Below are positions 25,508-35,265 of a stretch of 64,000 bases of DNA, piece by piece. Position numbers and translations under genes: made by a program. The stretch spans positions 618,174 to 682,173 of the forward strand of contig NZ_LMKW01000001.1 in NCBI RefSeq assembly GCF_001421745.1, given 5' to 3'. Each line of letters begins with the position of its first letter. Position 1 is the stretch's first letter. A model generated the notes under the pieces. That model saw nothing but the letters and a program-made list of their open reading frames with translations, did not search any database and was not told where the DNA came from. The DNA comes from Sphingomonas sp. Leaf230. GTDB taxonomy: Bacteria; Pseudomonadota; Alphaproteobacteria; Sphingomonadales; Sphingomonadaceae.

Positions 25508-27310
25508 ATGCCCCAGTATACGCCCCCCGTCCGCGACACGCGTTTCGTCCTCGAGCATGTCGTCGGTCTCGATCGCTACAATAACCTTCCCGGCTTCGAT
25601 GCGGCCTCGCCCGACGTCGTCGACGCGGTGCTTGAGGAAGGCGGCAAATTCGTCGCCGAGGTGCTGTTCCCGCTCAACCTGTCGGGCGACCAGCAGGGCT
25701 GCACGCGGCACGAGGACGGCTCGGTGACGACGCCGGACGGCTTCAAGGAAGCGTATAAGCAGTATGTCGAGAGCGGCTGGGCGACGCTCGGCAACCAGCC
25801 CGAATATGGCGGGCAGGGGATGCCGCACGTCGTGTCGACCGCGTTCCAGGAATACATGATCTCGTCGAACATGGCGTTCGCGATGTATCCGGGGCTCACG
25901 CACGGCGCGATCGCCGCGCTGATCGCCAAGGGCTCGGACGCGCAGAAGGCGATGTACGTGCCGAAGATGGTGTCGGGCGAATGGGGCGGGACGATGAACC
26001 TGACCGAGCCGCAGTGCGGCACCGATCTGGGCCTGATCCGCACCAAGGCCGAGCCGCAGGCGGACGGCTCATATGCGATCACCGGTACGAAGATCTTCAT
26101 CTCGTCGGGCGAGCATGACCTGACCGAGAACATCATCCATCTCGTGCTGGCCAAGACGCCGGGTGCGCCAGACAGTTCGAAGGGCATCTCGCTGTTCGTG
26201 GTACCGAAGTTCCTCGTCGAGGAAGATGGTTCGATCGGCGCGCGCAACGGCGTCACCTGTGGCTCGATCGAGCACAAGATGGGCATCCACGCAAATTCGA
26301 CCTGCGTGATGAACTATGATTCGGCGACCGGCTGGCTCGTCGGCGAGGAGATGAAGGGCCTCGCCGCGATGTTCATCATGATGAACGCAGCGCGTCTCGG
26401 CGTCGGTCTCCAGGGTCTCGGCGTGGCGGAAGTCGCGTACCAGAACGCCGTGCAGTACGCGCAGGACCGTCGCCAGGGTCGCGCGCTGACCGGGCCGAAG
26501 GAGCCGCAGGAGAAGGCGGACACGCTGTTCGTCCATCCCGACATCCGCCGCATGCTGATGGAGGGCAAGTCGCTGACCGAGGGCCTGCGCGCGCTGATCC
26601 TCTGGACCGCGCTGCAGGCCGATCTCGAGCATAGCGCCGAGACCGAGGAGGAGCGCCAGCTGGCCGGCGACATGATCTCGTTGCTGACCCCGGTCATCAA
26701 GGGATACGGCACCGACAAGGGCTACGAGATCGCGACCAACTCGCAGCAGGTCTACGGCGGCCACGGCTACATCGCCGAATGGGGCATGGAGCAGTACGTC
26801 CGCGACGCGCGGATCGCCCAGATCTACGAGGGCACCAACGGCGTCCAGGCGATGGACCTGGTCGGGCGCAAGCTCGCGCAGAATGGCGGGCGCGGGATCC
26901 AGGCGTTCTTCAAGCTGGTGGCGGACGACGTCGCGGCAGCGAAGGGCGATGAAGCGACTGCGGTGTTCGCCGAGGCGCTGGAAAAGGCGAACGGCCAGCT
27001 CCAGGCGGCGACGATGTGGTTCATGGCGAACGGCATGAAGAACCCCGAGAACGTCGGCGCGGGCGCGGTCAGCTACATGCATTTGATGGGGATCGTCGCG
27101 GTCGGCACGATGTGGCTGCGGATGGCGGTCGCTGCGACCAAGCTGAAGGCGGCTGGCGAGGGCGAAGCTGCGTACCTCGATGCCAAGCTGGTGACGGCGC
27201 GCTTCTATGCCGAGCGGATCCTGCCGGATGCGGGCGCGCTGCGTCGGAAGATCGAGGGCGGGGCTGAGTCGCTGATGGCGCTGCCGCCCGAGATGTTCAT
27301 GGCCGCCTGA
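25508..27310 (+). CDS. Acyl-CoA dehydrogenase (600-residue FadE-like type)
   Basis: The 600-residue flavoenzyme oxidises acyl-CoA to enoyl-CoA. NLTEPQCGTDLGLIRTKA and KIFISSGEHDLTENIIHLVL form the FAD/substrate region, VYGGHGYIAEWGMEQYVRD is the C-terminal helical bundle, and AQIYEGTNGVQAMDL holds the catalytic Glu. An extra C-terminal domain of about 120 residues, as in other 600-residue members, follows. Chain-length preference cannot be told. It is coupled closely to the MerR regulator and is followed after nine bases by a family A repeat. Confidence 0.93.
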   Translation: MPQYTPPVRDTRFVLEHVVGLDRYNNLPGFDAASPDVVDAVLEEGGKFVAEVLFPLNLSGDQQGCTRHEDGSVTTPDGFKEAYKQYVESGWATLGNQPEYGGQGMPHVVSTAFQEYMISSNMAFAMYPGLTHGAIAALIAKGSDAQKAMYVPKMVSGEWGGTMNLTEPQCGTDLGLIRTKAEPQADGSYAITGTKIFISSGEHDLTENIIHLVLAKTPGAPDSSKGISLFVVPKFLVEEDGSIGARNGVTCGSIEHKMGIHANSTCVMNYDSATGWLVGEEMKGLAAMFIMMNAARLGVGLQGLGVAEVAYQNAVQYAQDRRQGRALTGPKEPQEKADTLFVHPDIRRMLMEGKSLTEGLRALILWTALQADLEHSAETEEERQLAGDMISLLTPVIKGYGTDKGYEIATNSQQVYGGHGYIAEWGMEQYVRDARIAQIYEGTNGVQAMDLVGRKLAQNGGRGIQAFFKLVADDVAAAKGDEATAVFAEALEKANGQLQAATMWFMANGMKNPENVGAGAVSYMHLMGIVAVGTMWLRMAVAATKLKAAGEGEAAYLDAKLVTARFYAERILPDAGALRRKIEGGAESLMALPPEMFMAA

Positions 27311-27319
27311 TGCCTTCTG

Positions 27320-27430
27320 CTCCCCTCCCTGAAAGGGAGGGGCAGGGGGTGGGTAGGTTTCCGCATATCCGAACCGTTGCGGCTCAAGCGGGCCAACCCA
27401 CCCCCAACCCCTCCCTTCCAGGGAGGGGGG
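27320..27430. repeat. Family A inverted repeat between convergent genes
   Basis: The left hairpin CTCCCTGAAAGGGAG is followed by GGGGCAGGGGGTGGG, and the mirrored C-rich right arm ends CTCCCTTCCAGGGAG. It lies between the acyl-CoA dehydrogenase stop (9 bases away) and the stop of the convergent cell wall hydrolase (14 bases away). Confidence 0.9.
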
Positions 27431-27444
27431 CAGGTTGCGCTTCC

Positions 27445-28754
27445 CTACTTAGGAGCGGCGGCAGTGGCTGGCGTGTTCGCAGGCAGGGGCGGCGCGGCAA
27501 CCACAGTCTTCCGCCGCACCCCATTCAGCTCGACGGCAGCTGGTACCGTTGGCATGACCGCAGCAGGCACCGGTACGGCGGTCAAAGTCGCCTGAACCTT
27601 CATGCACTGCGTCGGGTCGGCGCGTTTGAACTGGCGGCAGTTCCACAACGACTTTTCGTAATTGCTCGCCCGGTCGCGCAGGTAGCTGAAGCCGAGCGCG
27701 GCGGTCTGGGCGAGTGCCAGCGGAAGCGACGTCGCCGCCTTGCTACCGTCCGTCCAGGCCATGTAGCGGCAGAACGGCTTGTCCCCGCACGCCTGTGCCG
27801 CGAGCGCAGTAAGTCCGTCGGCGGTCTGGCCACGCGGCAGGGCTACGAGGATAGCATCGCCATCGACTGGCACCGCGGGAGCAGGTGTCGTCTCGGTAAC
27901 GGGTCCAAACCCCATCGCGATCGACGCCTCTGCAAGCGCGGCATCCGCCTCAGCCAGCGCAGCGCCGGTTTTGTGCGCATCCGACAGCTCGGCGAGCTGC
28001 GCGATGACCGGCTCGACGGTCTCCGGGTGACGCCCGAACGCAGGCGGCGTGCCCCACCAGCCCGACCAGCGGAAGAACAGGTGCGTGTTTACCGCTGTGA
28101 TCTTGTCGAGGCTCGACTGCCAGTACGGCACCACCCAGTCGGTATGGTAGTGCGTGGCATAGCCGACCTGCTTGAACACCGCCCCGGACAGCGACGCCGC
28201 AGCCACCTCGCGCGCGCGACGCCAAGCGTCCTCCGTCGGATGCCAGCGCGTGATCGCACCGTCGCAGCTGAAGCTGAATTGGCATCCCGTCGAACGATCC
28301 TGCCCCTCGAACACGACGCCGCACACCGTTTTGGGGAAGGCGGGGTGATGAAGACGGTTGAGCACGACCTGCGCGACCGCGCGTTCGCCGAGCGTGTCGT
28401 CGCCGGCCTCGTAGAGGATACCCGCCGCCATGCAGTCCGTCGCGCGCGCCAAATCCTCCGGGCCGCCGGCGAAGCGGAACGGTCGTGCCGCCGGGTTGGG
28501 ATCGGTCGAGAACGGCACGGTCGCGTTGAACGCACGCGCATCTTCAGGGCTGAGATCGACGAACTTAACCGGCTCGACTTTAGGCACTTCGGCTTGCGGC
28601 ACGACCCGGCCCGCGGGCAGCTTCACCCGCTTCGAGGCGTGGACGATCGTGGGCGGGTTGGCGACGACCAGCGCAGGCCCGACGATCGCCAGCGCGGAGA
28701 CGCCGACGAGGATGGCGCGCAGCACCTTCGTGCCGCGCGCGGAAAGGTCGGTCG

Positions 28755-28758
<4 letters not shown>
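27445..28758 (-). CDS. SleB-type cell wall hydrolase
   Basis: The 437-residue protein has an N-terminal hydrophobic anchor or signal ([19 protein letters not shown]). A hydrolase_2/SleB-like domain lies at about residues 100-230: [20 protein letters not shown] with the catalytic-type Glu, [20 protein letters not shown], and CQFSFSCDG. The C-terminal 200 residues are less conserved and end in an Ala/Pro-rich stretch. It probably cleaves peptidoglycan in the periplasm. The GTG start overlaps the cysK stop (GTGA), placing it third in an MFS-cysK-hydrolase unit. Confidence 0.87.
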
Positions 28759-29671
<913 letters not shown>

Positions 29672-29675
<4 letters not shown>

Positions 29676-31024
29676 GGCTTGGCTTCTCCGTGTTCGGGTT
29701 CGGTCTCTAGGATCTCTGGGGGATCAAAGGTTTTGGCGCGGCCAAGTTCCGGGAACAATCGCGCCCAGCCGATCGTGATCGCAATAGCACCGACGCCGCC
29801 GAACACCACTGCGCCGACCGGACCGAGCAGCGACGCCATCACCCCGCTCTCGAATTCGCCGAGTTCGTTCGAGGCTGAGATGGTGAGCTGCGACACCGCG
29901 CTGACGCGGCCGCGCATCGCGTCTGGGGTGTGGAGCTGGATCAGCGACTGGCGGACATAGACCGAGATCATGTCCGCGCCGCCCGCGACGATCAGCGCGA
30001 CGAGGCTGAGGACGAAGGCGGGCTGGACGGGGATGCCGCCGAGCGTACCGGGCGCGATGCCGAGCAGGGTCACGATCGGGGTGGCGACGCCGAAGGTCAG
30101 GATCGCGAGCCCGAACACGACGACCGCGATCAGCATCTTGACGCCAACGTTGGTGCTCATCGGCCGGACCGAGAACCAGATCGCCGTTATCGCCGCGCCG
30201 ATGCCCATGCCGGCCGCGAGTACGCCTAGCCCCTGCGAGCCGACGTGGAGGATGTCGCGCGAATAGACCGGGAGCAGCGAGGTCGCGCCGGCGAGCAGCA
30301 CCGCGAACAGGTCCAGCGTGATGGTCGCGAGGACGAGGCGGTTGCGGCGGACATAGGTGAAGCCCTCGATGATCCGGGCAAGCGGGCGGTGATCGGTCTG
30401 CGCGGCGGGCTGCGGCACGGGGCCGATCAGGAACATGAAGAGGAGCGCGACGACGAAGAGGATCGTTGCCACGCCGTATGCGACTTCGGGGTGGATCGCG
30501 TAGAGGAGGCCACCGACGCTGGGGCCCGCTATCGTGCCGACCTGCCAGGCGATCGAGCTGATCGCAATCGCGGTCGGGAGTACCGCGCGGGGTACGAGGT
30601 TGGGGGCGAGCGCGGAATAGGCTGGGCCGGAGAAGGCGCGTGCTACGCCGAACGCTACCGCGGCGACGAACAGCACGCCGAGCGTGAGGTGGCCGGTCCA
30701 GGTCAGCAACCACAGGGTCGCGGCGGTGAGCACCAGCAGCGCGGTCGTGCCGCGGACGATCCAGCGGCGGTCGAAGCTGTCCGCGACGAGGCCGGTGATC
30801 GGGGTCAGCAGGAACAGCGGTACGAACTGCGCGAACCCGATCATGCCGAGCATGAAGGCAGCCTGGCGAATATCCATCGTCTCGCGGGCGATGTTGTAGA
30901 CCTGCCACCCGATCACGATCGACATCGCACTGACGGCGATCGTGCCGGTGAAGCGGGACAGCCAATAGGCGCGGAAATTGGCGATCCGTAAGGGATGCTG
31001 GTGGGGGTCTGCGGTGGAGTCCAT
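29672..31024 (-). CDS. MFS transporter (MFS_3/enterobactin-exporter-like)
   Basis: The 450-residue membrane protein has about 12 hydrophobic helices. It begins [20 protein letters not shown], and the cytoplasmic loop [15 protein letters not shown] is the MFS motif between helices 2 and 3. It resembles the EntS-like MFS_3 branch. The substrate is unknown. Because it is translationally coupled to cysK, export of cysteine or a related thiol is possible, but this is only an inference. It is the first gene of the MFS-cysK-hydrolase unit. Confidence 0.85.
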
Positions 31025-31125
31025 TGCGGTTGGCTTTAGGCTTGGGTGAACGGGCAGGGCAACCGGAGCTTTGCTTGGGGTGGGGATAGAGGCTCAAGCC
31101 GAGGATGCCCAACCGAAGAAAGCTT

Positions 31126-31178
31126 GTTTCCCCGCGAAGGCGGGGACCCAGACTGGGCTCCCGCCTTCGCGGGAGAAC
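31126..31178. repeat. Family B inverted repeat, short form, upstream of the MFS gene
   Basis: GTTTCCCCGCGAAGGCGGGG pairs with CCCGCCTTCGCGGGAGAAC around CCCAGACTGGG. It is one of two copies in the 474-base gap between the divergent MFS and pdhA genes. Confidence 0.85.
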
Positions 31179-31242
31179 AAGGAAGCGGGAGGTGTCCCGT
31201 CTGAGCAACCAGATCGTCACCACCGCTATCCCTGCATATCGG

Positions 31243-31349
31243 CACCACCCCGGCGAAGGCCGGGGCCCAATTGGGGGACGTCGCCAACTGAGCGATGAGC
31301 GTCGTTACTACAACCTTACCAATTGGGCCCCGGCCTTCGCCGGGGTGGT
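31243..31349. repeat. Family B inverted repeat, long form, upstream of pdhA
   Basis: The left arm CCACCCCGGCGAAGGCCGGG pairs with the right arm CCCCGGCCTTCGCCGGGGTGG, with inner GGCCCAATTGGG on both sides. The centre of about 50 bases is not conserved. Apart from the two repeats and the pdhA promoter I see nothing else in this gap. Confidence 0.88.
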
Positions 31350-31428
31350 TTGCTCGTGCGGTAGGGCTCGCGCGACCTATCGAGCGCCCCATCCCACACC
31401 CCGCAAACCGACATACCCCAGACGGGAA

Positions 31429-31458
31429 TTGATGTTCCGCCCCGTCCGCGCCTATAGG
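31429..31458 (+). promoter_or_regulatory. Putative pdhA promoter
   Basis: TTGATG (31429-31434) and TATAGG (31453-31458) are 18 bases apart and stand about 40 bases before the pdhA start. This is the best sigma-70-like pair in the gap. Confidence 0.5.
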
Positions 31459-31498
31459 CTCCCTCAACTCCCCTACGGAAAACGAGGTTTCCCACATC

Positions 31499-32551
31499 GT
31501 GGCCAAGACCCCCCCACCAGCACGCGCAATCGCCGAACCGCCGATTACGAACCGCGAACGACCGGCCGAACCAAAGCCGTACGAGGCGTCGAAGGACGAA
31601 CTGCTCGAAATGTATCGGCAGATGCTGCTGATCCGCCGTTTCGAGGAAAAAGCGGGCCAGCTCTATGGCTTGGGCCTGATCGGTGGCTTCTGCCATCTGT
31701 ATATCGGCCAGGAAGCCGTCGCTGTCGGCCTGCAGTCCGCGCTGAACGGCGAGACCGATTCGGTGATCACCGGCTACCGCGATCACGGCCACATGCTTGC
31801 CTACGGGATCGACCCGAAGGTGATCATGGCCGAGCTGACCGGGCGCAATTCGGGGATCTCGAAGGGCAAGGGCGGGTCGATGCACATGTTCTCGACCGAG
31901 CATAAATTCTACGGCGGCCACGGCATCGTCGGTGCGCAGGTGTCGCTCGGCACCGGCCTCGCGTTCAAGCACAAATACTCGAACGACGGCGGCATCTGCA
32001 TGGCCTATTTCGGCGATGGCGCCGCGAACCAGGGCCAGGTGTACGAGAGCTTCAACATGGCCGAGCTGTGGAAGCTCCCGATCATCTTCGTGATCGAGAA
32101 CAACCAGTACGCCATGGGCACGAGCGTCAACCGCGCATCCGCCGAGGACCAGCTATATCGCCGCGGCGAGAGCTTCCGCATTCCCGGCATCCAGGTCGAC
32201 GGCATGGACGTGCTCGCCTGCCGCGGTGCCGCCGAGGAAGCTTTGGCGTGGGTCCGTGCGGGCAAGGGTCCGGTCATCCTCGAGATGAAGACCTATCGCT
32301 ATCGTGGCCACTCGATGTCCGATCCGGCGAAGTACCGCACGCGTGACGAGGTCCAGGCGGTCCGCGACAAGTCGGATCCGATCGATCACATGAAGAAGCT
32401 GCTCGACGCGCAGGGCGTGACCGAGGCGGACCTCAAGTCCCTTGAACAGGAAATCAGGAAAATCGTGAACGAAGCCGCCGATTTCGCCGAGCAGACCCCG
32501 GAGCCGGATGCTGCCGAGCTCTACACCGACGTTCTGGTGGAGAAGTACTGA
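31499..32551 (+). CDS. pdhA: Pyruvate dehydrogenase E1 component, alpha subunit
   Basis: The 350-residue protein is the alpha subunit of the heterotetrameric E1, which decarboxylates pyruvate with thiamine diphosphate. After a Pro-rich N-terminal tail of about 30 residues come [33 protein letters not shown] and the TPP/magnesium motif [15 protein letters not shown] with NN 28 residues later, then [16 protein letters not shown] with the phosphorylation-loop-like Ser. The start is GTG. It shares one base with pdhB (TGATG), so the two subunits are translationally coupled. Confidence 0.95.
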   Translation: MAKTPPPARAIAEPPITNRERPAEPKPYEASKDELLEMYRQMLLIRRFEEKAGQLYGLGLIGGFCHLYIGQEAVAVGLQSALNGETDSVITGYRDHGHMLAYGIDPKVIMAELTGRNSGISKGKGGSMHMFSTEHKFYGGHGIVGAQVSLGTGLAFKHKYSNDGGICMAYFGDGAANQGQVYESFNMAELWKLPIIFVIENNQYAMGTSVNRASAEDQLYRRGESFRIPGIQVDGMDVLACRGAAEEALAWVRAGKGPVILEMKTYRYRGHSMSDPAKYRTRDEVQAVRDKSDPIDHMKKLLDAQGVTEADLKSLEQEIRKIVNEAADFAEQTPEPDAAELYTDVLVEKY

Positions 32552-33978
32552 TGGCGATCGAGATCAAGATGCCCGCACTCTCCCCGACGATGGAAGAGGG
32601 CACGCTGGCCAAGTGGCTCGTCAAGGAAGGCGACAGCGTCAAGTCGGGTGACATCCTTGCGGAGATCGAGACCGACAAGGCGACGATGGAGTTCGAGGCG
32701 ATCGACGAAGGCACGATCGGTTCGATTGCGGTCGCCGAAGGCACCGACAACGTGAAGGTTGGCACCGTCATCGCGACGATCGTCGAAGAGGGCGAGAGCG
32801 CGAGCGACAGCAAGCCAACCGAGGCACGCTCCGGCGATGCGGCCAACGCCGCGCCGAAGGAAACGCCGTCGGACGACAAGGCACCGCCGGTTCCCGAAGG
32901 CGCCTCGCCCGCCAAGGCCGAGAGCGGCACGCAAGCGCTCGTCGCGTCGGCGGAGAAGGTCGGTATCTCCGACCCGGCGATTCCCGAGGGCACCGAGATG
33001 GTCAAGACGACCGTCCGCGAAGCCCTGCGCGACGCGATGGCCGAGGAAATGCGCGAGGACGACCGCGTTTTTGTGATGGGCGAGGAAGTCGCGCAGTATC
33101 AGGGCGCGTACAAGGTCACGCAGGGCCTGCTCGACGAGTTCGGCGACCGTCGCGTGATCGACACGCCGATCACCGAATACGGCTTTGCCGGCATCGGTGC
33201 AGGCGCGGCGATGGGCGGCCTTCGCCCGATCGTCGAGTTCATGACCTTCAACTTCGCGTTGCAGGCGATCGACCACATCATCAACTCGGCGGCCAAGACC
33301 AACTACATGTCGGGTGGCCAGATGCGCTGCCCGATCGTGTTCCGTGGTCCCAACGGGGCGGCGTCGCGCGTGGGTGCGCAGCATTCGCACAACTTCGCGG
33401 CGTGGTATGCGAGCGTCCCCGGCCTGATCGTGATCGCGCCGTATGACGCGGCGGATGCGAAGGGCCTGCTTAAGGCCGCGATCCGCACCGAGGATCCGGT
33501 CGTGTTCCTCGAGAACGAGCTGATGTACGGCCGCAGCTTCGACGTCCCCAAGCTCGACAACCACGTCCTGCCGATCGGCAAGGCGCGGATCGTCCGCGAG
33601 GGCAAGGACGTGACGATCGTCAGCTACTCGATCGGCGTGGGCATTTCGCTCGAAGCCGCCGAGAAGCTCGCCGAAGAGGGCATTGACGCGGAGGTCATCG
33701 ACCTGCGCACGCTGCGCCCGCTCGACACCGAGACGGTCCTGAAGAGCCTCGCCAAGACCAACCGCATGATCATCGTCGAAGAGAATTGGGCAACCTGCTC
33801 GATCGCCTCGGAGATCGTGTCGGTGGTGATGGAGCACGGCTTCGACGACCTCGACGCCCCGGTGCTCCGCGTCACCAACGAGGACGTGCCGATGCCCTAC
33901 GCGGCGAACCTCGAAAAGCTGATGCTGGTCGACGTCGCGAAGGTCGTGACGGCGGTGAAGAAGGTTACTTACAAGTAA
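32551..33978 (+). CDS. pdhB: Pyruvate dehydrogenase E1 component, beta subunit, with N-terminal lipoyl domain
   Basis: The 475-residue protein has an N-terminal biotinyl/lipoyl domain (residues 1-80) with the lipoylation site Lys in [13 protein letters not shown]. An Ala/Pro/Glu-rich linker (about 85-140) precedes the E1-beta domain ([18 protein letters not shown] through the C-terminus). [19 protein letters not shown] and [18 protein letters not shown] segments (here [13 protein letters not shown]) are typical. A fused lipoyl domain on E1-beta is common in Alphaproteobacteria and unlike enteric PDH. The E2 and E3 genes are not in the window. Confidence 0.94.
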   Translation: MAIEIKMPALSPTMEEGTLAKWLVKEGDSVKSGDILAEIETDKATMEFEAIDEGTIGSIAVAEGTDNVKVGTVIATIVEEGESASDSKPTEARSGDAANAAPKETPSDDKAPPVPEGASPAKAESGTQALVASAEKVGISDPAIPEGTEMVKTTVREALRDAMAEEMREDDRVFVMGEEVAQYQGAYKVTQGLLDEFGDRRVIDTPITEYGFAGIGAGAAMGGLRPIVEFMTFNFALQAIDHIINSAAKTNYMSGGQMRCPIVFRGPNGAASRVGAQHSHNFAAWYASVPGLIVIAPYDAADAKGLLKAAIRTEDPVVFLENELMYGRSFDVPKLDNHVLPIGKARIVREGKDVTIVSYSIGVGISLEAAEKLAEEGIDAEVIDLRTLRPLDTETVLKSLAKTNRMIIVEENWATCSIASEIVSVVMEHGFDDLDAPVLRVTNEDVPMPYAANLEKLMLVDVAKVVTAVKKVTYK

Positions 33979-33985
33979 GGACTAG

Positions 33986-34013
33986 GTACCGGCCGGGGAC
34001 ACCCGGCCGGTAC
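33986..34013. terminator. Bidirectional stem-loop between pdhB and the Tad-like genes
   Basis: GTACCGGCCGGG and CCCGGCCGGTAC form a perfect 12-base-pair stem around GACA. It lies seven bases after the pdhB stop and two bases before the stop of the convergent gene. There is no T tract on either side, so termination may depend on Rho or the stem may protect the 3-prime ends. Confidence 0.65.
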
Positions 34014-34015
34014 GA

Positions 34016-34669
34016 TCATGCAGCGTATGTCGTACAGACGCTCGCGGTGGTTCCGGCCGCGGATCCCAGAACCTGTGTGTTACGCTCGCGCACGTTATAG
34101 ACAGATTCGGACCGCAAGATCGGTGTTCCAAAAAACCGCGACGAAACCAGCGGCTGATAACGATACGTCACCTCGACGAAGATCAACGATGAACCAGTGC
34201 CTGCTGCGATCTGGCGCGTGCTCGTTCCCATATATGGCAAGCTCGCGTCGTTTTGGCCTTTGCCTTCCGCGCCATATTTCGGTTGCGACTCCGGCGCGTT
34301 CAACGCCCCTGTACAACGCTGCCAGCGAATATATTGACCAGCTTTAGTACCGGCCTGTCCATTCGGTTCGACGCTGGAAACAACGACGCGCCCATTGGCA
34401 TTGAAAGCCAGTCCCGTACCGATGAACTTTGCGCTCAAAAGGGCCTCGTTGACGTCCGATTCGTCGATCGAATCGCGTACACGTGCCACGTTGTCCGAAA
34501 TCGCGGTCGAGATCTGGTTCACGCGCATCACTGCAACGGCCATATGCGTAACCTCGGCACCCGCAAGACCGAGCGTGATCAGCACCGGCGCGGAGATCGC
34601 GAACTCGATCATTGCCAGCCCGCGAACATCGGTCCGAAGCCGACGGACAATGGTGAAGCAACGTCTCAT
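34016..34669 (-). CDS. TadE-like pilus assembly/secreted protein
   Basis: The 217-residue protein has a TadE-type N-terminus: a basic start (MRRCFTIVRRLRTD), then RGLAMIEFAISAPVLITLGL with the conserved Glu after the short leader, followed by a hydrophobic helix and an extracellular domain. Late cysteines (RCTG, VCTTYAA) could form a disulfide. TadE-like proteins are minor pseudopilins of tight-adherence systems. The ATG at 34669 overlaps the preceding stop (ATGA). G+C content is below that of neighbouring genes. It is the last of a three-gene unit. Confidence 0.8.
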   Translation of the reverse strand: MRRCFTIVRRLRTDVRGLAMIEFAISAPVLITLGLAGAEVTHMAVAVMRVNQISTAISDNVARVRDSIDESDVNEALLSAKFIGTGLAFNANGRVVVSSVEPNGQAGTKAGQYIRWQRCTGALNAPESQPKYGAEGKGQNDASLPYMGTSTRQIAAGTGSSLIFVEVTYRYQPLVSSRFFGTPILRSESVYNVRERNTQVLGSAAGTTASVCTTYAA

Positions 34670-35265
34670 GGTGCCTTCGTACATATGGTCGTAGGCTCGG
34701 CGCGCGAGGTGAAGGGTTGGTTACGAATCACTGTGGAGGCGGACACGGTGCGTGTCGGACCCCAGGACAGCAGTGCCCCAACCGGAGTCAGGTTCGGGTA
34801 AACGACGTTGACCGTGTAGTAGACGATATCGTCCGCGCTGCCGACGCCGGTATCACCCGGGTTTGAATCATAGGCGCCATTGTTATTGGCATCCTCGAAA
34901 CAATCGCCCAAATTATAGGTGCCCTTGGGATCGGTGTCCGACGTGATCTTCTCGGGTTTGCCGACATTCGAAAAATTATAATAGCGACGTGTCGCAACCG
35001 TGACGTATTTTGCAGGGACGATCGATTCAACCTCGGATTTGATCGTGGTTACGACATCCGTCGCGGTTCGGTTGCCTACCGTAACCTGCCGCGAGGCTTT
35101 CGACAGCGCTCCTTGTACCACGGCAGTCACATAGCCCTGATAACCAACTTCAAGGATCGACAGCAGTAGACCGACCAACACCGGCACGATCATCGCGAAC
35201 TCCACGATCGTCGCACCTCGCGTGTCGTGATGGAGCGTCAACGAGGACGCTTTGAATGATATCAC
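34666..35265 (-). CDS. TadE/TadF-like pilus assembly protein
   Basis: The 199-residue protein starts at a GTG overlapping the upstream stop (GTGA). The N-terminus HHDTRGATIVEFAMIVPVLV is the TadE-like signature with Glu five residues into the hydrophobic segment, followed by LLLSILEVGYQGYVTAVVQG. The extracellular part includes DANNNGAYDSNPGDTG, a stretch resembling a calcium-binding Asp/Asn-rich loop. It is a paralogue-like partner of the downstream TadE-like protein. Its role in a pilus or other envelope structure is inferred. Confidence 0.8.
   Translation of the reverse strand: MISFKASSLTLHHDTRGATIVEFAMIVPVLVGLLLSILEVGYQGYVTAVVQGALSKASRQVTVGNRTATDVVTTIKSEVESIVPAKYVTVATRRYYNFSNVGKPEKITSDTDPKGTYNLGDCFEDANNNGAYDSNPGDTGVGSADDIVYYTVNVVYPNLTPVGALLSWGPTRTVSASTVIRNQPFTSRAEPTTICTKAP

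Noticed and set aside
32521..33837. Minus-strand frame opposite pdhB
   Set aside because: It mirrors pdhB codons and has no start signal or family resemblance.
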